In this document: piece after piece, positions 25,101-26,169 of the stretch
How the letters are laid out: each line of letters starts with the position of its first letter
How positions within the stretch are numbered: the stretch's first letter is position 1
NCBI GenBank assembly: GCA_964500525.1
Contig: CAZCOE010000099.1
Location: 1 to 26,169 of the forward strand
Length of the DNA stretch: 26,169 nt
Direction: 5' to 3'
From: RGIG7378 sp964500525
GTDB lineage: Bacteria > Bacillota > Clostridia > RGIG7378
Position numbers and translations under genes: made by a program
Notes under the pieces: generated by a model
Seen by the model: only the letters and a program-made list of their open reading frames with translations
Databases searched by the model: none
Told to the model about the DNA's origin: nothing

Positions 25101-25490
25101 ATTGCTGTAGATATGAAACAAGTCCTGTCCGGACTGTAGAGCCCAGGATATGTTGGTACCTATATCGTAGTAGTATCCTCTGAAAAGGGCCCCTGTTACG
25201 CATTGGATAATAAATGAGGCCGCCAGAACGATGGGCATATAGAATGACAACTTGTTGTCATCCACTGAGAAATTCCTGCCCTTGAGCAATATATATCCCA
25301 CCACTGCCAGAATTGCATATACAAAAGTCCATGCAATAAATAGGGTGTTGTATTCAGCTCCTGCAGGAACCTTCCCTGTGAATTTGCCTGTGAGCAGACC
25401 TGCTAACATTATTGCAGCTGCTGCAAACAGAGCTGCTGCCAGCAGCAGTTTCCTCTCTCTCTTAACACTGGTAGGTACAGCTTTTGCCAT
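22182..25490 (-). CDS. Double GT-C glycosyltransferase: Gpi18-like half fused to PMT (GT39) half
   Basis: 1102 residues, very hydrophobic, roughly twice a normal GT-C enzyme. Residues 1-500 hold about ten membrane helices and an early loop YYYDIGTNISWALQSG followed by YPPGMMYIWAP, resembling Gpi18/DUF2029-type mannosyltransferases. After a helix near 537 comes a soluble beta-rich region (about 560-690, containing ETITIELGQPAVIDRFYMFE) like a carbohydrate-binding jelly roll. The last 400 residues match protein O-mannosyltransferases: catalytic-acid motif FDEIYHARTAYEHI (about 706), THPPLGK (about 728) and HPFSSDWWQWPL (about 948). Both halves should use polyprenyl-phosphate sugars outside the membrane. 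The ATG at 25488-25490 has GGAGG five bases upstream; a TTG four codons earlier overlaps that site and is rejected. Substrates unknown. Confidence 0.85.
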   Translation of the reverse strand: MAKAVPTSVKRERKLLLAAALFAAAAIMLAGLLTGKFTGKVPAGAEYNTLFIAWTFVYAILAVVGYILLKGRNFSVDDNKLSFYMPIVLAASFIIQCVTGALFRGYYYDIGTNISWALQSGQDLFHIYSNASFIDYPPGMMYIWAPLALLNKLLGGGSDAMVLLVKIPGIIANIGLAWLAYKWTSNIKGRTYGFFALCIIALNPLLILDTCLWGQTDSVLMLFVMLAVYFMDREKFPVAAVFLALAIMTKPQAIFTFPLLAFELIRRAVFCDRDKRWRRIGDIGICVLVGAAVCFGICMPFSIANGGIKWIFELFLKTAGEYNYASLNACNFWSMLGFNTASGADTWLIFSYNTWGKIFIGLITLAVLAYNIMTKSRHRVLISALALNFGYFMFATVMHERYIFPGAIVAIFAALVINHRAVHAFAGAIWATAIANINDMLYLQQVNNWPYPKTSQEQSFVVIVSVLNMIIFVALAVFMVRKCMNDGYLTADPAQALTDNIIRQPAVPNPPAEAKTGGVPFNKYVKVKWTAKDWILMSLLTAVYAVVALFYLGTTNCPETFWTPSKVGETITIELGQPAVIDRFYMFEGVRQRALDDYVYRVYYRDGSGELVEAVTINGGYDTYCDWKNYSLGEITTDTIVVEVRALGAPINEICLTAPNSREAIPIRSVTYTSADKSTSYAVSEISDEQDTFDYSSTIISGMIFDEIYHARTAYEHIHGISQYETTHPPLGKLIISIGILLFGMNTFGWRIMGTLFGIAMVPLMYAFGKKIFKRTDLAFITALLMAFDFMHFSQTRIATIDTYVVFFIILMFYFMYDCFVYGAVEMGYRRYVSHLAACGIMFGLGCAAKWIGIYAGVGLAFLFFMGKYREVDTYSGSIRGFMNKYFWRIILLCCVFFVVIPLTIYMMSYIPVQAAEGHAKGLKAWWDSQTLMFNYHSGLDATHPFSSDWWQWPLDVMPVLFYRGSDMLGGLSASASTMGNPFIWWLSVPAIIFATVIAYYKKDRRMVPILAAYWSQYLPWILVPRLVFIYHYFSCVPYAIIAIVYVMEYFMETYPKAKWFCYTYAAACGILFILFWPVLSGYPVERNYVTHVLKWFGSWPF

Positions 25491-25523
25491 TTGTCCCTCC
25501 AAAAACGGTAAGAAGTTCTGCTA

Positions 25524-25553
25524 AATATATCATAATTTCGGCGGGTGAAGCAA
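25524..25553 (-). promoter_or_regulatory. Extended -10 promoter for the glycosyltransferase-ligase operon
   Basis: Minus-strand TTGCTT (25548-25553), 18-base spacer, TATATT (25524-25529) preceded by TGA (25530-25532). Predicted start near 25517, about 27 bases before the ATG. The -35 box ends 12 bases from the first repeat hairpin, so the repeat lies just upstream of the promoter. Confidence 0.7.
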
Positions 25554-25564
25554 GCCATCTCCCG

Positions 25565-25794
25565 GCGAAGCTTTGCTTCGCAGTGAATAGAGAAAAGTGA
25601 TGAGTGATGAGTTCTGGTCCCCACGTTCCTTTGCTCCATTATACCAGTGAATAGTGAATGGTGATGAGTGATGAGTTCTGGTCCCCACGTTCCTTTGCTC
25701 GACTATGCCAGTGAATAGTGAATGGTGATGAGTGATGAGTTCTGGTCTCCACGTTCCTTTGCTCGACTATATCAGTGAATAGTGAATGGTGAGT
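25565..25794 (-). repeat. Hairpin followed by 64-base tandem repeat, three copies plus a partial fourth
   Basis: A perfect hairpin GCGAAGC-ttt-GCTTCGC (25565-25581) abuts units starting CAGTGAATAG at 25581, 25645, 25709 and 25773, an exact 64-base period. Units 2 and 3 differ at only three positions; unit 1 differs more, and the fourth stops after about 22 bases. Read on the minus strand each unit is a linker ending GGGGACCAG (GGAGACCAG in the third), then heptamers (CTCATCA, CTCATCA and variants, CTATTCA) and CTG, the same grammar as the repeat at 981-1095 but with a different linker (AGCAAAGGAACGTGG). No spacers, so not a CRISPR array. Confidence 0.9.
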
Positions 25795-25800
25795 TTCGTT

Positions 25801-25884
25801 CCGGTACTTTTGACCGCCCAAAAGTACCGGGAAAAGGCGCCGCTGTTTCGACGCGCGGAGCACGACTTAGGGCGATGCCCTAAG
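25801..25884. repeat. Palindrome-rich element between repeat blocks
   Basis: Two perfect inverted repeats: CCGGTACTTTTG (25801-25812) with CAAAAGTACCGG (25819-25830), a 12-base-pair stem and 6-base loop; and CTTAGGGC (25866-25873) with GCCCTAAG (25877-25884), an 8-base-pair stem and GAT loop. The sequence between is GC-rich. No open frame of interest. It looks like a REP-type or small non-autonomous mobile element. Confidence 0.75.
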
Positions 25885-25899
25885 AACCCGAAGCGGTAG

Positions 25900-26057
25900 C
25901 TATGCTCCCATGGGCGGTTATACCGTTTTCACTCTTCGGTCGGGAGTGCGGACTCAACTCTTCACTCTACACTCTTCACTGCGAGGCTTGCCTCGCATAT
26001 AGACCATGGGAGCATAGGGACCAGAGTTATTCACTCTTCACTCATCACTCTTCACTG
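25900..26057 (+). repeat. Composite repeat, right copy: heptamer arrays, hairpin and shared linker
   Basis: Heptamers CTCTTCA, CTCTACA, CTCTTCA then CTG (25958-25981) lead into hairpin GCGAGGC-tt-GCCTCGC (25981-25996), linker 25997-26024 (one mismatch to 1021-1048), and a second array TTATTCA, CTCTTCA, CTCATCA, CTCTTCA, CTG (26027-26057). In addition CTATGCTCCCATGG (25900-25913) is an exact inverted copy of CCATGGGAGCATAG (26005-26018), which could close a large stem around the first array. The second array contains the stop codon of the gene at 26038-26169. Confidence 0.85.
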
Positions 26058-26169
26058 AAAACTGTCCCCACTGATCATACAGTTCATTGATTTTCTCCTG
26101 GAGCTGATTATACTCCCTATAGAGCTCCGGATCGGTTGTGGTGGCGAACATTTCCTCAAGTTCTGTTGC
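26038..26169 (-). CDS. 3' end of a probable ABC-F family ATPase gene (partial)
   Basis: Only the last 43 codons and TGA (26038-26040) are in the window; the gene continues beyond 26169. The visible peptide, starting ATELEEMFATTTDPELYREY and including QEKINELYDQWGQFS, is predicted to form two helices and resembles the coiled-coil C-terminal tail of ABC-F ribosome-associated ATPases (pattern LEE...DPELY...LYxxWE). The identification rests on this short tail and is tentative. The final residues SVKSDE and the stop codon come from the heptamer array at 26027-26057, the same arrangement as at the mfd 3' end. Confidence 0.5.
   Translation of the reverse strand, partial: ATELEEMFATTTDPELYREYNQLQEKINELYDQWGQFSVKSDE

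Noticed and set aside
25581..25794. Possible CRISPR array
   Set aside because: The 64-base units are contiguous with no variable spacers, and no cas genes are present.
25639..26090. Open frames through the right repeat region on both strands (25639-25863 minus, 25902-26090 plus)
   Set aside because: The translations are the repeat units themselves (HHSS, TIHYS patterns) and change with copy number; not genes.

Overview
The window looks like chromosomal DNA of a Gram-positive, low-to-mid GC bacterium of the Clostridia type (Bacillota). This is inferred from the strong AGGAGG-type ribosome binding sites, the family relationships of the proteins, and the gene order glmU-type uridylyltransferase, pth, mfd, which recalls the gcaD-prs-ctc-spoVC-mfd block of Bacillus subtilis. 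I cannot name a species. No rRNA, tRNA, CRISPR array, transposase or phage gene is visible. Almost everything is on the minus strand; serS is the only clear plus-strand gene.

Layout from left to right: (1) 1-1100 is an AT-rich accessory-looking margin. It holds a small membrane protein, two short coding remnants and a heptamer/hairpin repeat. (2) 1074-6743 is a tight minus-strand operon yebC, single-domain glmU, pth, mfd. It is read from a near-consensus sigmaA promoter at 6790-6818. (3) 6850-11067 holds murC, ruvB and an anchored PQQ-type beta-propeller protein, read from a promoter just downstream of asnS. (4) 11153-13681 is a membrane-hairpin protein with a long charged tail, followed by asnS. 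(5) 13745-18779 is a compressed operon with overlapping ends: nadD, yqeK, a YbhJ-like aconitase-family hydratase, a class I methyltransferase and an RluA-type pseudouridine synthase. The nadD promoter lies so close to the start codon that the mRNA may be leaderless. (6) serS, 18888-20168, is divergent from nadD and ends in its own terminator, back to back with a minus-strand terminator. (7) 20294-25490 is a two-gene operon of a 1102-residue double GT-C glycosyltransferase (Gpi18-like half plus PMT/GT39 half) and a long-chain acyl-CoA ligase. (8) 25560-26057 is a dense composite repeat region, followed by the 3' end of a probable ABC-F ATPase gene that runs off the window.

The genes are mostly housekeeping: RNA and protein synthesis (asnS, serS, pth, rRNA/tRNA modification), DNA repair (mfd, ruvB), cell wall (murC, glmU domain), NAD synthesis (nadD) and Ap4A breakdown (yqeK). 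The most unusual structure is the repeat family at both margins. It consists of arrays of a 7-base unit (CTNTTCA-like) ending in CTG, usually joined to a perfect GCGARGC/GCYTCGC hairpin. In two places it forms the last codons and stop codon of the adjacent gene (mfd on the left, the ABC-F-like gene on the right). Because 7 is not a multiple of 3, one strand of the array closes all reading frames. I found no clear new enzymatic or defence system; the repeat family and the glycosyltransferase fusion are the best leads.
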